Origin: Tenodera sinensis
Taxonomy: Eukaryota; Arthropoda; Insecta; Mantodea; Mantidae
Assembly (NCBI GenBank): GCA_030765045.1
Contig: CM060961.1
Span: 35,444,805 to 35,508,804 of the forward strand
Reading direction: 5' to 3'
DNA length: 64,000 nt
Position 1 is the stretch's first letter; every line of letters begins with the position of its first letter. Under the pieces are notes generated by a model that was not told the origin of the DNA, did no database searches, and was given only the letters and a program-made list of their open reading frames with translations. This document shows positions 9,611 to 22,189 of this stretch, piece after piece. Both the position numbers and the translations under genes were made by a program.

Positions 9611-11560
9611 TCTAATGATGTGTAGAGAATAGTATGTGAATGTAACGTATAATAGTATTTGAATGTTCAATAGTTTTGTGTAAATAGATTTAAAACACGG
9701 AGTAGAAAACACTGTGTATGTAAAAACAATGACAACTTCTATTTTGCTTATAGCACGGACGATTTGACACGAAATAGCCCATACGTCAGAGTGTAGTGGT
9801 GTTTTTAAAAGCCGTGTAAGTGAAACGAAAGCTAATTAGCTTCTGGAACGTATGAAGCATGCACATAAACACCAACACAGCGATAAATGTGGTCGATTAC
9901 TGAGACTCGATCGATATTGTGTACATCGTCGTCTCACGCTATGCTTCTCGCAGCACAACGTACGGAATCCGATTTTCCGATACTTTAGCGACCAATTTTC
10001 CGCGGAACATAAATTTCGAAATGAACATCCAGCGATCATCTCTGGAAAGAATATTGTTAGGACGATAAACTCCGGTTAACCCGGCCATGGATATTTTATC
10101 GCGTTCATGAACCTTTGTTTGTCGTACAGTCAATGAAAGGTCAGGAGAAAAGAATGAAAGCGTTGAAGTATAACGCAATAAAACGTGGAAAATGGATGTC
10201 GTTTCTCTGCTGGTGATTTCCCTCGACGGTTGCAGGGTTTCGCATACCTACTACCGGAACCTTGTCAGCTTTAAACAGTTTTTATAATGGATGCACTCCA
10301 AAAGATAAACAGGCTTAAAAAGAGAGGATTTCAGACTTTCCGTTCTAATTCCCATTCTACATTTCTCCACTTTCGCAGCCCGGAATGTTTTTGTTTCACT
10401 TTTACGAACACGGAGGCCATTGTAAGAAGATTCGCAAATGAGCTGGCCTGGCTCGGGGGATACAGAACCAAAATGTAAGTATATATACCGCTATTAACAA
10501 TTGATATGCTGAAAATTGAATGTAATGGGAGGTAGCTGAGCTCAGCGAAAATATTACAAAGCGCCCCACCCGCCCCGGCCCGCCCCGACCCGGCCAGCCG
10601 CTAACAGTTAAAATTTTAACCCCTTCTTTTTCACATTAAAGCATATCAAAGCGTACGGCAGGCGAATTAAACACAAGGGAAGCAATATTCTCTAAACACC
10701 AAAGTTCGCCAATATGTCTCAATTAATTATTTACTTGTGCCGTAAGCTAACAAAGTCATTTACCATAAGCTTCAACAGAAGGTTAAGTTACATCACAAAG
10801 GGCTTCTCTGAACGCTTCAGAAATAATAGTTAAATGCATATAGCTCCGACGAAAACACACAAGAAACATTCACATGACTTTCTCAATTCCCTCTTTTTTT
10901 AACTGTTTCTACACCTTTTCCCACTCTTAGATGACAGTATGGAGTTAAATGGGATATATCTGTCTCTATCTAGCGCATACAAGTTGCCATTAGCCTCGTC
11001 CTTTTCTACCCTCGCGCTGTTGCCAGGTTCCTAATAGCATGGTATAAATATTCAGTTGTTATAAATTTCAGGTTTGAACACGTTATCCTACACAGAATTT
11101 TTTTCTATATCAGGTTATATCCTTTTAGAGTCATTATACATTTCTATAGCCCCATATTTCTTCATAAAACGTTTTTTTCAATAGAAGTCCGATATGTGCT
11201 GTTTCTATACTCATCATGGGCTAACTGCTAGAATGCGTCTATATTTTGTTCTTAGGTAGAGTAAACTATAGTGCTACTACCTGCCTACTTTGAATTCTCT
11301 ATGTTTACTCAGTTAAGTGTTATAATTTTTTAAATTAAATGTTTTCGGAAAATTCTATATCTGTGCACTGCAAAAGTTAGGCAGTTGAAACTTTTTTGTT
11401 ATTGAGTTTACATCAGGGAACCAGCGAGAACAAATGTTGAGGAGGGTTGGAGAAAGTTTTTAAAATAAACCGAAAGGCTGTAACCTCTTTCTTTTATCCA
11501 GTAAGGCAAACAAAAGGTATTCATCTATTCAGCGTATTCTCGCGCCAGGCCTGACACAGA
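9611..11560. other. No recognised gene
   Basis: Unique-looking sequence. The part at 9836-10480 is slightly GC-richer and has open frames of 60-80 codons on both strands, none with a motif I recognise. A C-rich tract lies at 10561-10602 (separate entry). Confidence 0.55.
10561..10602. repeat. C-rich tract, G-quadruplex candidate on minus strand
   Basis: Degenerate tandem ccccgacccgg and cccgccccgg units. The minus strand has at least four runs of three or four G separated by short loops, fitting the G3+N1-7 quadruplex pattern. No neighbouring gene is evident. Confidence 0.7.
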
Positions 11561-11677
11561 AGATAGTATAAGGAGCAGCACTAGCATTGGTTCGAAAGAA
11601 GTCATGTGTGTAACTGTGTGGAATCTGTGAGCTGTTATTGCGTTATTTGTTTAATATTTGTGTAAATATTTGTAGTT

Positions 11678-12235
11678 GTGGAGGGGGAAGCTGGGAAGAG
11701 ACGATATGTTGGTAAATTAAGAAGTAAGGAACGCCAAATAATGATGAAGGTGTTAGATTATTTTTCAAGTAAAATGCGTGTAAGTAAGGCAGTAAAAGAA
11801 ACAGCTAAGGCTATCGGGTGTTCAGAAACAGTAGTGTATAGGATTAATAAGGAAGTAATGAAAGGACCTCTAAGAACGCCATCGAAAAAGAAAGCAAAAA
11901 GAGCGGGAAAATAAAAAACGCTAGGTTAACGCAATATGATGGAATAGTGCGGCGAATTGTTCATTCTTTACAGTTTGAAAATATTCCACCCTAGGTGAAT
12001 ATAATTTTATCACGGGTCAACAGTGGTGAGACCCTACCAAATTTTTCAAGGGCCACTCTTAGTCGGTTCTTACATGATTTGGGGTTCGAATATGAAAGAA
12101 GAGGTAACAAGTGCATATTAATAGAAAGAGACGATACCATGAGATGGCGACATAAATATCTAAAATACATAAAAAGTTTAGGGACCAGGGGGAAGTTAAA
12201 AGTGCCCATCAAGCAGCAATTGAAGGACTAAGTGC
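11678..12235 (+). pseudogene. DDE-type transposase N-terminal remnant
   Basis: Two frames separated by disruptions. The first (11678-11911) begins EGEAGKRRYVGKLRSKERQI and has a helix-turn-helix-like stretch near residues 35-60 (VSKAVKETAKAIGCSETVVY). The second (11995-12229) carries LPNFSRATLSRFLHDLGFEY, then IERDD and a WRHKYLKYIK block. This organisation (HTH, then a linker with SRxTLxRxLxxLGFxY and ERxDxxxWRxxYL) is what I know from insect DDE transposases of the Tc1/mariner-IS630 kind. The first codon of the conserved frame is GTG, not ATG. The catalytic part is absent: after GTRGKLKVPIKQQLKD the sequence becomes unrelated. It is a dead, truncated copy. An alternative is a domesticated HTH gene, unlikely given the stops. 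Confidence 0.7.
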
Positions 12236-13097
12236 AGGACTCCGTCCACCTCGGGGTCGCGCGCGGAGAAAGATTCGCAACTAGTACATGTTGCAACACT
12301 GCGCTCCATTTAACGTGTACTGTCTTCTAAGGATGAGATGCGCTATAGTATATATTTGACTCGAAGATATTTTAAACTTGCCATTGTGAAAGCCAATAAC
12401 ACCGTTTCTGTTTTCATTAGCTTTAATTCAAACATAACACACAACAAGGTATAATTTAAGTAAGAGAAAATATCCATTTCAAATAATCTTCCATGTAAGG
12501 TGCAATTTGGAAATGGGTCCTAGGAAGACGTAAACTTAAACACCAAATTTGGTAATTAACCGCCTACTTAGAGTTGCGCGCTTCACAGACACATGTATTT
12601 CTGGCGAAATTTCGGTATTGTATTCCATCTAAAAATTCAAGTGTTTACTCCATAAGCTGCAACAAGCGTTTATTTGAAAGAAAAAAGAAACACTCAATTT
12701 TGTTGATGTTTTATTCATTTCGTCTTTAATCCTAAGAGGCTTAACAGGACTAGCAGCTGAAAATGCAAATTATAATATTTCCCTCCACTTGTAATACTTA
12801 AAGCCCACAGAGGGTTGTAGTAATAACTCAAAACACAACAGGACCTGCACATTCAGATTCTTTATTTATTCGGTCTTGGAAGCAGGTGCTTGCTGCGCGC
12901 AGTTAAAAAGAAAATTGAAAAGCGTTTGTCATTATCGACATGTTTACCCGATCTGTCGAAATTATTCAAAATTGCCGGAAAAAATTATTGCTTAAAATTC
13001 TACGTTCGCGTCTTCAATTTCTTGCTGGGGAAATTGATGCACGAACTTGTTTTCATATTTCCCACTTCGCCAATTTCTTAAGAGCAGTTTTTAGCAA
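12236..13097. other. No recognised gene
   Basis: Begins with a short GC-rich piece (12240-12290), perhaps still part of the transposon, then becomes AT-rich. An open frame at 12890-13081 has no recognisable content. Confidence 0.55.
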
Positions 13098-13290
13098 TGG
13101 CACCTGAGCCCTGAGCTTGACCTGGATTGTGTTCAACACTGAGATGGGGAATCAAGTTCGACTCTAGCCGGCAAATGTTTTCATTTCTTTAGTCGAACAG
13201 CCAAAAGGAGGCAGCCTGTAGAGTAGAACAAATAACTGATCCTCTCTTGAAGAGTTTGTCTAATGCCCATCCCCAGTAATCAGTAATTAA
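13098..13290 (+). repeat. Probable decayed tRNA-derived SINE
   Basis: tggcacctgagccctgagct followed about 40 bp later by a good B box (agttcgactct, 13154-13164) and a short body ending in cagtaattaatcaatg. The A box is poor, so the assignment rests mainly on the B box. Confidence 0.4.
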
Positions 13291-13794
13291 TCAATGAATG
13301 TTTGCTAAATGCGGCATTATTACCAGGTTTATATCTTACTTGAACATTTTGCAGTGGTTGTCTGTTTGCATGATTTCAATTGAAAGTTATTTTCAAAGGG
13401 AACAGATATAAGGCCACTGTAGCATGTTAATAGCGATATATCGTGGGGTTCAAAGATGCCATCGCGCATGTCCGCTCACTAACTCCAGCTAATTACTTTA
13501 ATATCAATATTTACTCGCGTGTCTAATAGACGCCACCTATTTTTGTTTTGTTTACTGGATGAACTGCTTTGTGTTGGATTTCAAGATAACATTTGTATCG
13601 GTTTTCTGCACATACAACCTTTTAAGTGATTAAAATAATTACAAGATTTCATTTTCCATGTATTTGTTCAGTGGAGAGGAAAACTTTGGGTACAAGAGAT
13701 TTCAAACGCTGGGAAAATCAGAATTAGAGCTTATTAAATACAAATTAATATAAATAACATTTGTAATAGTTCATTTGGACACTTCGATGTAATG
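13291..13794. other. No recognised gene
   Basis: AT-rich sequence with no landmark of the repeat families seen elsewhere. Confidence 0.6.
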
Positions 13795-14630
13795 CTACCA
13801 TTGAAATTTCGTGAAAATTTTGAGAAAAGTATTGCATTCAACCCCAAAATTAGATGTCAAGATTTCACCGGAAATATGTTTTGAGGCCCTCTGAATAAAA
13901 GAAAAATACGAAGAAAAAGACCGCGCGTGCGCGCGCGCGCGCGCGTGTGTGCCTGTGTGTGTAGGTATGTATGTGTTTGTAAACAGCATTACTCAAAAAC
14001 GAAAAGTCGGCTAAAAACTAAACTTGGTATTTAAGTTTAATAGCTTTGAAGGATGCGACTCGAAAATTCTTGAAAAGAATCCTCCAACCTAAACTACCCT
14101 TTACGTGGAAAAAATTTCGATAACTTCCACTTTCTCAAAAATGGTTCTAACGATTTTGATTAAAATGTCATACGTTTAACATACGCTTTTTTTTTTACTT
14201 TATTTTAGGTAAAACATTGGCTTAACAAACAAGTAATTGAGTATTGCACTGCACTAAATAACAGTAAAAGATAAAAATGGTTCTAAATACACCATCTAAA
14301 TAATGGATCTATTATTAACAAATTTAAGTCGTTTATCGCAAACGAAATGTGTATTTTGAACTTTTTTGCTGTAGTCCTGTTTACTCTTGATTGCTTTTGC
14401 ATAACTGATAAGCTGTAATACATAGACCAAATCTTACTGTACGGAAAATGTAGATATCGTTAAAACATACCGGTTACGTCAAAATGCATTCTTATGTGGA
14501 ATGAAGCATTTCGGAGGTATTCCTTGTTATTTGTGAGTTATAGAGAACACATGCTTTTGTCAAATGGAGCATTGTTATTCATGTTTATAAGTTAACTGTG
14601 CAAAGAACAGATGGCATTAGCGTGGCATCT
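13795..14630 (-). repeat. Family A copy with an internal insertion
   Basis: On the minus strand it retains L3-like, L4-like, L6-like, L7, L8 and L9 segments in order. Between L6 and L5 the copy is interrupted at about 14186-14338 by some 150 bp that no other copy has. The position equivalent to the CA stretch holds an alternating (CG)n/(TG)n run (13922-13962). Confidence 0.8.
14186..14338. mobile_element. Short insertion within family A
   Basis: About 150 bp beginning gcttttttttttactttatt and ending near aagtcgtttatcg, flanked on both sides by contiguous family A sequence (catacgtttaacatac to the left, gcaaacgaaatgtgtatttt to the right). The T-run at one end could be a reversed poly(A) tail of a short retroposon. 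Boundaries are approximate. Confidence 0.45.
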
Positions 14631-16359
14631 ATCCTATGTGCTTGCACATCTGTGGATAGATGGCACAGCATTCACTATTACCATCTCCTTTTCTTTTATA
14701 GTACTGTTTTAGACTTAAATGGAACTGTGGTTGTGGTATGAAATATACAATCCGATTTTACCTTAGCGATTGAAGGAGACCACGAGAAAAATCAGTCTGA
14801 CCTGTCAGTCTATGGGATTTGAATCAAATGCGAATCTCACATGTTACCGTGGAGCCATCTTGCATGGTAACTTGAAAGTATCTCCATGTAGAGGACAGTT
14901 GAGTTGGAGAATTCATCATTTCGATCTGGCGTTATACTGTTCACATGAAGACCTACACTTTTTCCTAAAAACATGCTTTCTTGGATTTAGGGGGTCACAA
15001 ATCTTGTATTAGTTCAATTTGGGGTGCTGTATCAGTAAACTATAAGGGTCGTAACGAGCAGCCATTTTTCTAGAACATACAAACGCCCACGAATGTTCTA
15101 CTGTTTATGGATGTATACTCCGCTCGTCTGTTCTTTGTTCCCTTTTACTTCTTTTGTTTCTCTAATTTCGTTTAAGCAAAAATAATGTTGCACTGTTTGA
15201 AAAACTATTCTCTGAGAGATGGCAATGTATCATAACATAATTATTAACACTGGGGATATTTTGAAGTGTTTATCCACTTATTTATTCTCGAGTCTGTTTT
15301 TACATGGCTGCTTTGAGCTATCCGTGCTGCAGGCAAGTTATTATCTCCGGGTAAGAGAGGAATTAATTCACGTAAAACACTTCGCTAAATCAGTCAGAAT
15401 GAACGAACGAACTGCAGTGCCGGCAGACCAAAATAAAGCGAGGCTACTCTTTATTTGCAACTGTCACGAAGGTTACATGTGCACTTATAAGGCTGTTATT
15501 TCTTTATTGGGCTAATGGATACTGATGCCCAGCGGTTTAGTTCCCTCTCGGCTACCCCATGCCAACAATACGGATTAAACTTCTCAGCTGTGTTTGGGTA
15601 TGTACGAGTAGTTAAAATAAAAGATGAGCGACAGGAGGGTTAAAAACTAGTATTCTATTCTTGACAGCACATTATGTAATTACGTCATGCAACAAAACGC
15701 CAGAAAGCAGTAAAAAAAAGAATGAGTAGTTGTTATTTACTTTCTATGGAGTTGTTGTAAGGTAAGGTATTTAAATTTCGGATTACGGTCTGCTTTTGCT
15801 ACTAACTACTTAGAGTAAGTTCAGGATACGTTTCACCTGAAATACATGTTTTGAGGCCCTCTAAATAAATAACACGTTCTCAGAAATCTCTCACTCTCTC
15901 TCTTTGAAGCTGCGTTGATCTGAATTATTTATATTTCTTCTTTTGACTAGAGAATTCCAAATACTTTCGGTAGTTGCTATTAAGCAGTGTTATTTGTGTT
16001 TGGATTTGTCACGTATGTGGTGTGTTGGTCTTTGTTGTGTGTGGTCTTGGGCGAACTTGATCAGGCTTAGGAAGTTCTACTCTACCACTGTCGGGCACAC
16101 GTCTCTGAAGCTATTGATCTGATTGTTGACATTTTCGTTAGATATTTGGGCATTAAAATATAACAGCGCCATAGGCATCACTTCATTTGGTAGCTAAATG
16201 CTATTGATTTTGTTCTGGCCTGGTCATTTTATATTTACACACAGTTTGTGAGGTTACTTAGTCCTTAGACGACATTTAATTGTTTTACCTGAACAAAGTA
16301 ATTTCTATTTTAAGTAAGTTGAGGTTGGCTTTTCTTAAAAATCTTGTCATATATTTGAA
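14631..16359. other. Mostly unassigned, with two family A scraps
   Basis: Scraps of family A occur at about 14945-15010 (+, around L8: ttcttggatttagggggtca) and 15826-15872 (-, L9 to L8: cctgaaatacatgttttgag). The 98-codon open frame at 15219-15515 has no motif I recognise. Confidence 0.5.
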
Positions 16360-16505
16360 AGAAACTGAACTTCATTACCAAGTTTGGTAGCATTTATTTA
16401 CCCAACGTTTATTTTTGAGTTATGCTCAACCACGCGGACATATTATAATTTTTTTTTTTTAATTCCGGAGCCACAAAACTTATATTTTTCTGAAAATTTT
16501 AGTTA
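16360..16505 (+). repeat. Family A fragment (L7-L9)
   Basis: tttgagttatgctcaaccac (L7), then cggacatatt, a T-run and ggagccacaaaacttat (L8-like), then a decayed L9. Preceded by a diverged version of the accaactttgg segment. Confidence 0.6.
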
Positions 16506-17240
16506 TAAGCGAGATATAGTTGCAAAGAGCTGGTATAGTGCTGGAGAAAGTAACGGGATTTTAATACGTGACATCCTGAAAAATACTATTATTTAAATTA
16601 CTTTCTCGAGCACAAATATCATATTCATTTTTAGCGGGGACCTAAAACGTGGCTCCTAAGTGTTAAAAAACAGAAAAAACATTTTTAATTTATATTAAAC
16701 GTACACAAAGTTGCGGAAAAATAACAGAATATCTGAAGATTATACATGTTTAAGTGTGAAATGAAAACATTACCAAATTTTGGCAACATTTATGTATGCT
16801 CTCTAATTTTAGCATTATATCTAATCTAGGGATAAATAAGTTAAGTTGGCAACGTTGTACTCAGTCGCTTTACTCATGGTTAGTAAGATATGACGCAATA
16901 ATTGAGGAGATTTTCATGGCATAACTTCGTGATAGCCAAATAGTTGGTGTTTTATTTCCTGGCCAGAGAAGGGAAGATAAAAATCACTTTATTTAAGTTG
17001 GCTTGCGTGAGAGCCATTGGTCTTCATTGTTATTACTGCAGAAACATACCACGTCTTCCAACAGATAGCACGAATATGAAAAACGAGGCAATGCATGTTG
17101 GAGGAAAAAGCCTTTTATTGGTTGCATGCAGCGTAGAATTAACTTGCCACCCCAATTCCAAGGACAGCGAGAATTGGACGGACAAAAAATAACGGTTCTC
17201 TTTAATGAGAATCTTAAACAAACTTTTCAGTTTAGTTTTG
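16506..17240. other. No recognised gene
   Basis: AT-rich. A small open frame around 16944-17192 has no recognisable domain. Confidence 0.55.
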
Positions 17241-17329
17241 ATTTCTAAAATGACTTATGTATCCATTAAATATTGCATGATAAATTTCTAAAATGACTTA
17301 TGTATCCATTAAATATTGCATGATAAATG
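17241..17329 (+). repeat. 43-bp perfect direct duplication
   Basis: atttctaaaatgacttatgt and the following bases through gcatgataa occur twice head to tail (17241-17283 and 17284-17326), essentially without mismatch, so the duplication is recent. The 43-bp length matches that of the 50.8-53.2 kb minisatellite, but the sequences are unrelated. Confidence 0.9.
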
Positions 17330-17364
17330 ATTTACAAACGATGTCAACGATTCAAAATATATGC

Positions 17365-17877
17365 AAAGTATGGTGAAAAGCTGACACAAATAACAAGGAA
17401 TATCTCCGAAATGGTTCACTACACAAAACAAATTTATTTGGACACAGATTGTGTGTTTTGGCGTGATCTATATTTTTGTGTACTAAGATTTGATATGCCT
17501 CTTACAGTTTAGGCTTCATTCAGAAGTCATCCGGAGTAAACAGCACTAAATAGGGTATAGCCAGAAATTTGAAAATAAAAAATTTCTTCTTGTTATTTCC
17601 CTTCTGGCTTTATGGTGTAGGGCTGGCCAAAATATACATTTCGTTTGCCATAAACATATCTTAAACACGTTATTTTAATCAAAATCGTTAGCTATTTTAG
17701 AGAAAATAAAAAATTTTCGGAAAGTTTTCCATGTAAGGGGTAGTTTAGGGTGCAGGAATTTTCTTAAATGTCTTCGTAATGCATCGTTAGAAGATGTTAA
17801 GCTTCAACATCAACTTTCCTTTCTAGATGACCTTTCGGTTTTGACTTATGTTGCCCACAGAGTTGCAGACACATTCT

Positions 17878-17914
<37 letters not shown>

Positions 17915-17921
17915 GCGCGCG

Positions 17922-17965
<44 letters not shown>

Positions 17966-18010
17966 CAGTGGGTCAGTCAGACAGACAGACACACACACAC
18001 CGCCTTTTTT
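17365..18010 (+). repeat. Family A copy, L3 to CA region
   Basis: L3 (aatatctccgaaatggttca) is exact. Diverged L4, L5 and L6 follow, then L7-like ttgacttatgttgcccacag. About 50 bp are inserted after L5 (around 17580-17628). The CA region has expanded to over 100 bp (17879-17996). The next sequence is an array B monomer, not L8. Confidence 0.85.
17879..17996. repeat. (CA)n compound microsatellite
   Basis: (AC)n, then a GCGC-rich interruption (17913-17926), then (AC)n again, then cagacagacagaca. It sits at the family A CA position. Confidence 0.95.
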
Positions 18011-18140
18011 ATGGAACACAGTCGCATGTTCTTTTCATCTCGTTCTTCTACAAGCAATTCATACAATTGTCCATGTGTTTGAAACTGAGATGCAATGTAT
18101 TACATTCACACAGTTACCCTTACGCTTTTTTTACCAAACA
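18011..18140 (+). repeat. Single array B monomer
   Basis: caagcaattcatacaattgt, then gtttgaaactgagatgca and atgtattacattcacaca match the units at 29.3-31.0 kb and 44.5-45.1 kb. Directly joined to the CA tract of the preceding family A copy. Confidence 0.7.
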
Positions 18141-19846
18141 ATCTCTACAATTTAATTGGAGTGCAGGTTTGATTGTTGATGATTGTAATGTGCAATAAAT
18201 CGTTTTAGTCGATATGTAGGATCAGTTGACAACACCAACTAAACAAAAGAATAATTTAGTGATAATTTGCACAAAAGAAAATAATGACTAGGTGATATAA
18301 CGCCTCTATGCACGAAATAGTGATAATCAAAGCATAATATTAGTTTAAATTATGGTTTTAGTAAGGTTTACCTTAATTTTTGCTACTTTTAAGACTTACT
18401 TGTTAAGATTTCTATTTTTGATAGTAGTGCACCCTATATCATACGCACACATGCATGCGCTGCAACATTTTTGGACGCACTGTACATTTATATTGTTCCA
18501 ATAAAGGTATAACTGACTGGAATTGAGCTTTATGGAGTCATCGCTCCAAATCTCTCCCTTTTACAATTCCAAGGATCTCGTTCTTTGCTGTAATATTGAC
18601 CCTAAACCCACCCCTCTAGGCCTATCATAATTTCTGCATTACTTGAATTCGCACTTAACTGAAAGCTAGTGGCTGTAATGGTGAGCGTGAAAACCCTCAT
18701 AAAACCGCTACTCTTAAACTTAGATGGCAGCTATAGCGGAAATAATTTTAAAAATAAGAGCAAACCCTGCTGGGTTTTTGGTGCAGTAGAAGAGGGCTGC
18801 ACAAAAATCTCAGGCGGAGTTTCTTTTGTACGGTGAAGTTCCTTTATAGCTTATATAGGTACACAAGTTTCTATCTCCACTCTCTTTACTGTAATAAAAA
18901 CAGAAGAAGGACTTGCTACTGAAAAAACAGGAAATATCTCGTGAACAAAACCAGACATTTAATGACAATTTTCAATGTATAAAGGTTACCATTGTTTACT
19001 TCCATATTTAAACAAATACCTACACATTTATTTAGAAACAAGTGAAGCTTCGAACATGGGAAATGTTGATTTTAGACATATTTACCTTTAACCAGAATAT
19101 TTTAGGAACAATAATCTAGGAATGGAATGCCAAAGAAAGCATATTTTTGTTTACTTTGAAGAAAATAACATGCCACATTTTGTTTCTTCTTTATATATTT
19201 TTTTGCGCGGTTTCATGAGCTTTCAGGTTATGTTGACATTGCAGGTAAAGAATTATCCCGTATTCACATAAACCAACTTAACCTAACCTCCTATATTACG
19301 TACTTAATATTTTAGGTAATATCGATATAACATGTAATGATTATTTTTATCACCTTAATTAATTATTTATATTGCTTGTGTTATAATTTAAAATAATGAA
19401 GCACTGTGATCAGTCCAACTTTTGTTGAAATGACAAATGAAGAGACACTGAATCTTAATACACGTTAGGCAAGATAAACAGAGTAGGCCATGCCCAATTC
19501 AGTAATTACCCATACAGTCATGCCAGCTAACTTCGATTCTGAAATCGAAGCAAATTGGAAAGTGTACTATAGTTCTTCATACTTAAAAAGTATAAAGAGA
19601 GATACAAAAGATGCGAATTAAGTTCAACCCTCAAGACAACATAGAAACTCTTATTACAATAAACTTAAAAATTTCTTCTTTAAAATTAACAGGCAAGCAG
19701 TACTATATACATTTAATATTGTATCCGCGCGCGCGCGCACACACACACACACACAAACACACCATGTAATTCGATACACACACCCATACGCACGCACACC
19801 TACACGCACACGCACAGGCACACACGTGAAAGAAATCAATCCAGAA
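18141..19846. other. No recognised gene
   Basis: AT-rich sequence with a GC/CA microsatellite at 19726-19826. No coding or RNA signal recognised. Confidence 0.6.
19726..19826. repeat. (GC)n-(CA)n microsatellite
   Basis: cgcgcgcgcgcg then (CA)n with interruptions, continuing as imperfect cgcacacc-type repeats. Ends just before a family A copy. Confidence 0.9.
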
Positions 19847-20632
19847 AAATCTGATGTGTTGCACTCATATGACTTTCTCCAATATTTCCATTCTTACAAC
19901 CTCTTATTCCTCTATCTTCTTCGCGCTAATTGAGATAAACATTTACAGAAATTTATTATTACTTATTTCCTTGTAGGTGCAAGGGGAATATTAGAATACA
20001 GTAGGCTTTGAGCGATAGTCAAATCTTTTAAAGTTTTGAGATTCCATTCTCTTTGCACGCTTAACATATAAAACATGAACAACGATGTTCCATTTCACCA
20101 AAGTTTTAAGTTTTCCGGAAATGGCACATATAAAATGGAATATCTCCGAAAAGGTTCACTCTACAAATCCTTTTATTCAGACATAAATTGTGTTTTAAGG
20201 AGATCTACATTTTTTGTATAGTAAGATTTTGTCTATCTCTTACGGTTTACGAGTTTTTCAAAAGTCATCGAGAGTAAACAGGGCTACATAGACGATAGCC
20301 AGAGAATTCAAAATATACATTTAATTTGCTATACAAATATCTTAAGCATATGGCATTTTAATCAAAATCATTATAGCCATTTTCAAGAAAATAAAACTTT
20401 TCAAAAGATTTTCCCTGTAAAGTGTAGTTTAGGGTGGGGCTATTTTCTTCAAAATCTTCGTGTCGCATCCCTGAAAGGCATTAAATTTAAATTCCAACTT
20501 AAATTGCTTTTTCTAAGAATGCTTTTTTTTGATTCAGGGATCTCAAAACATACATTTCCGGTGAAATCTCGACATCGAATTTTTGGGTGGAATACAACAC
20601 TTCCCCTGCTTACTAGTAGAGGAAGTAAAAAG
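19840..20632 (+). repeat. Family A copy, full length but lacking the CA stretch
   Basis: Starts ccagaaaaatctgatgtgtt and shows L1, L2, diverged L3-L6, then L8, L9 and L10. The region from L7 through the CA stretch is deleted: accaactt-like wording runs straight into ttgctttttctaagaatgct. Confidence 0.9.
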
Positions 20633-20699
20633 GGAGTAAGAGAATTTGGTGAACATAAGTGAATAAAAAAGACGAAAGCTAAAAAGACAGATTTGAAGA

Positions 20700-20935
20700 A
20701 GGTTAATTAACTGTAGTCAAAGAATAAACAGCACCGCACCGCAGGCGGTGACACTGATGATACATGTAATGAAGATGGAACACCGGTGGAATGAGATGGC
20801 GGGGGAAACCGGAGAACTGTGAGGAAACACCCTCTGCGCCGCTTTGTCCACATGCCTTATGCGGTCGCCTGGGGTCGAACTCGGGCCGCCCAATCAAAGG
20901 TACACCTGTCAGTCCCGACACTGTTAGCCACCAAT
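20700..20935 (-). repeat. tRNA-derived SINE, central domain shared with 3549 copy
   Basis: On the minus strand: a tRNA-like head (ggtggctaacagtgtcggga), B box (gagttcgacccc, at 20871-20882) and a body containing gttctccggtttcccccgcc followed by atctcattccaccggtg (20777-20816). It ends with tgtttattctttgactacag. The head differs from the 3549-3790 element while the central part matches closely, suggesting one SINE superfamily with swapped heads. Confidence 0.85.
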
Positions 20936-22189
20936 CAAAATATCCGATCAATAGTTTGGCGTTTGCGCACATCTAAAGCTGCTCTGTTTAATATTTACTA
21001 AAGGCCGAAGGCGTATGCGTTTTTCCATAGGTATACTCCACATGGATTTTACTGTTATCGCTCGCACATGTAAACAACTGCAGATAGTTGAAAACCCCCT
21101 CACTACAGCTCAATCTACAAGCATCTATTCTTGAATTGTTAAAGTACATGCAACTGTTAATATTAAATAGGGATGGAGAACCTTCATTTGTAATATATGG
21201 TGCCTGAATGGCGAGTGTATTTTGTATGCATTTATATATCGTTGCCCATCAGGACACCCTACTCAAGTATTTAGCCTAATGTTCTTGTTGTTTTACAAAG
21301 GGCGATCATTTTTAATGTTTTTCTAATTAAATGCAATTAGATGTTTGTGGTATACTTGAGAAAGAAAGGGGGAAAGAGAGAAAGGAAGGGAAGAGAGAAA
21401 CGAAGTTAAGAAGGAAAAAAGAGAGAGAAAGACAATGAGAGGAAGAGAGAAAGAAAGAGGTGTAAACAGATCTTTGTATAGATATATTGTATGTAGCCAC
21501 ATTTATAAACCATTGGGGAAGAAATTCACCGTTATTAAGACCACTTCCAGCGACTCGCCCGCGCATGTTTTGCATACTTCTGTTTTACTACCGTCAGGTG
21601 TACTCCCTGTACGATACTAGCGCCATCTTCTTCACCACCGCCACCTCCACCACTTGGGCAGACACCAAACTTCTCGACGTCGGAAGATGATGACATTGCA
21701 GCTGCCACTATACCCGATCCGGTCTTAGAATGTCAATATTACACCACCACGCAACTGTTGGTACCAGTGAAAGTGTTGTTACCACATTGTATATATTTTC
21801 CTTTATTTGATCCAATCAAATAATGAAACAAAGTGAATAAGTACCGCAACCCTTTAATATTCTAGTTCTCTTTATTCTTACACGATATTCGGCACTTACC
21901 TGATTGTTTTGTAATTAATAATTAATAGTAATTGAAACAACAATACTAATAATAACAATAATAACAACAATAGCACACGGGAATAAAGGTACTGTATATT
22001 CCTGTTGTACACTGAAATAAACTGAAAAGTCCCGGTACATAATCTACTTTACTTAGTGCTAACTGAATCACCTTATTATTCGGTGTCCAAATCAGTCCCT
22101 TGATTTAAATTAAATAGCTACATAGAAGCATTAACCTACCAATAAAAGCTATTCTAGGTCAGATGTAAAAGAGTTCAATCTAACTTCAA
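20936..22189. other. No recognised gene
   Basis: Contains a purine-rich stretch at 21356-21462 (gaaagaaag and gagaga repeats). Around 21600-21760 the DNA is GC-richer with open frames on + up to 67 codons, but there is no recognisable product. Confidence 0.5.

Noticed and set aside
17848..18198. His/Thr-rich reading frame over the CA microsatellite
   Set aside because: An artefact of (CA)n translation.
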